A DNA stretch of 5,746 nt from a bacterium (GTDB taxonomy: Bacteria; Bacillota; Negativicutes; Acidaminococcales; Acidaminococcaceae): positions 1 to 5,746 of the forward strand of contig SFRS01000055.1 of NCBI GenBank assembly GCA_004562175.1, in the 5' to 3' direction. Positions 5,730 through 5,746 of this stretch are shown piece after piece. Within the stretch, counting starts at the first letter, position 1. Each line of letters opens with the position of its first letter. The notes below the pieces were generated by a model. That model did no database searches. It worked only from the letters and a program-made list of their open reading frames with translations, and was not told where the DNA came from. The translations under genes were made by a program, and so were the position numbers.

Positions 5730-5746
5730 GGCCGGTTGGTCAAGCG
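5730..5746 (+). tRNA. Partial second tRNA, probably tRNA-Glu, cut by the window edge
   Basis: Six bases after the CCA of tRNA-Lys the sequence GGCCGGTTGGTCAAGCG begins. It closely matches the 5' end of Firmicute tRNA-Glu (acceptor GGCCxGT, then TG and the D-arm GTCAAGCG). The anticodon lies outside the window, so the identity is a judgement from 17 bases. It shows that the tRNA-Lys gene is the first of a cluster. Confidence 0.6.

Overview
The window reads as the chromosome of a mid-to-low-GC Firmicute, probably an anaerobe. Ribosome binding sites are GGAGG or AAAGGA type, promoters look like sigma-A, the tRNA-Lys gene encodes its CCA end, and the partial tRNA after it resembles Firmicute tRNA-Glu. 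The protein style (HxlR regulator, single-HMA CopA, clostridial-type TrxB-like flavoprotein) would suit Negativicutes or Clostridia. That placement is inference from memory and not a database result. No phage, insertion sequence or CRISPR is seen.

Left part (1-3181) is a copper-handling locus. On the minus strand lies copA, a Cu(I) P1B-type ATPase. About 280 bp downstream of it is a CopZ-like copper chaperone, of which only the first 20 codons are in the window. Divergent from copA, on the plus strand, is a small HxlR-family regulator. The intergenic space between them holds a good sigma-A promoter for copA, with a 9+9 bp inverted repeat sitting directly on its -10 box. The simple reading is that the HxlR protein controls copper export, where better-known systems use CsoR, CopY or CueR. 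The 281-bp gap between copA and copZ has no convincing gene. It does carry inverted repeats bounding about 200 bp and a 14-bp perfect palindrome.

Middle part (3158-4584): a hairpin terminator separates the convergent hxlR-type gene and serS (seryl-tRNA synthetase, minus strand). serS has a short leader with its own weak promoter and no T-box.

Right part (4585-5746): a minus-strand thioredoxin-reductase-like flavoprotein keeps its FAD motifs. It has lost the second cysteine of the CxxC site and shows no normal NADPH motif, so it is unlikely to be an ordinary thioredoxin reductase. It has a strong predicted promoter, back to back with that of a plus-strand tRNA cluster. The cluster starts with tRNA-Lys(CTT) and continues off the edge with what looks like tRNA-Glu.

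Most interesting points: the HxlR/copA pair with the operator-like palindrome, the extra C-terminal CPHC motif of the regulator, the degenerate redox site of the flavoprotein, and the inverted-repeat segment between copA and copZ.
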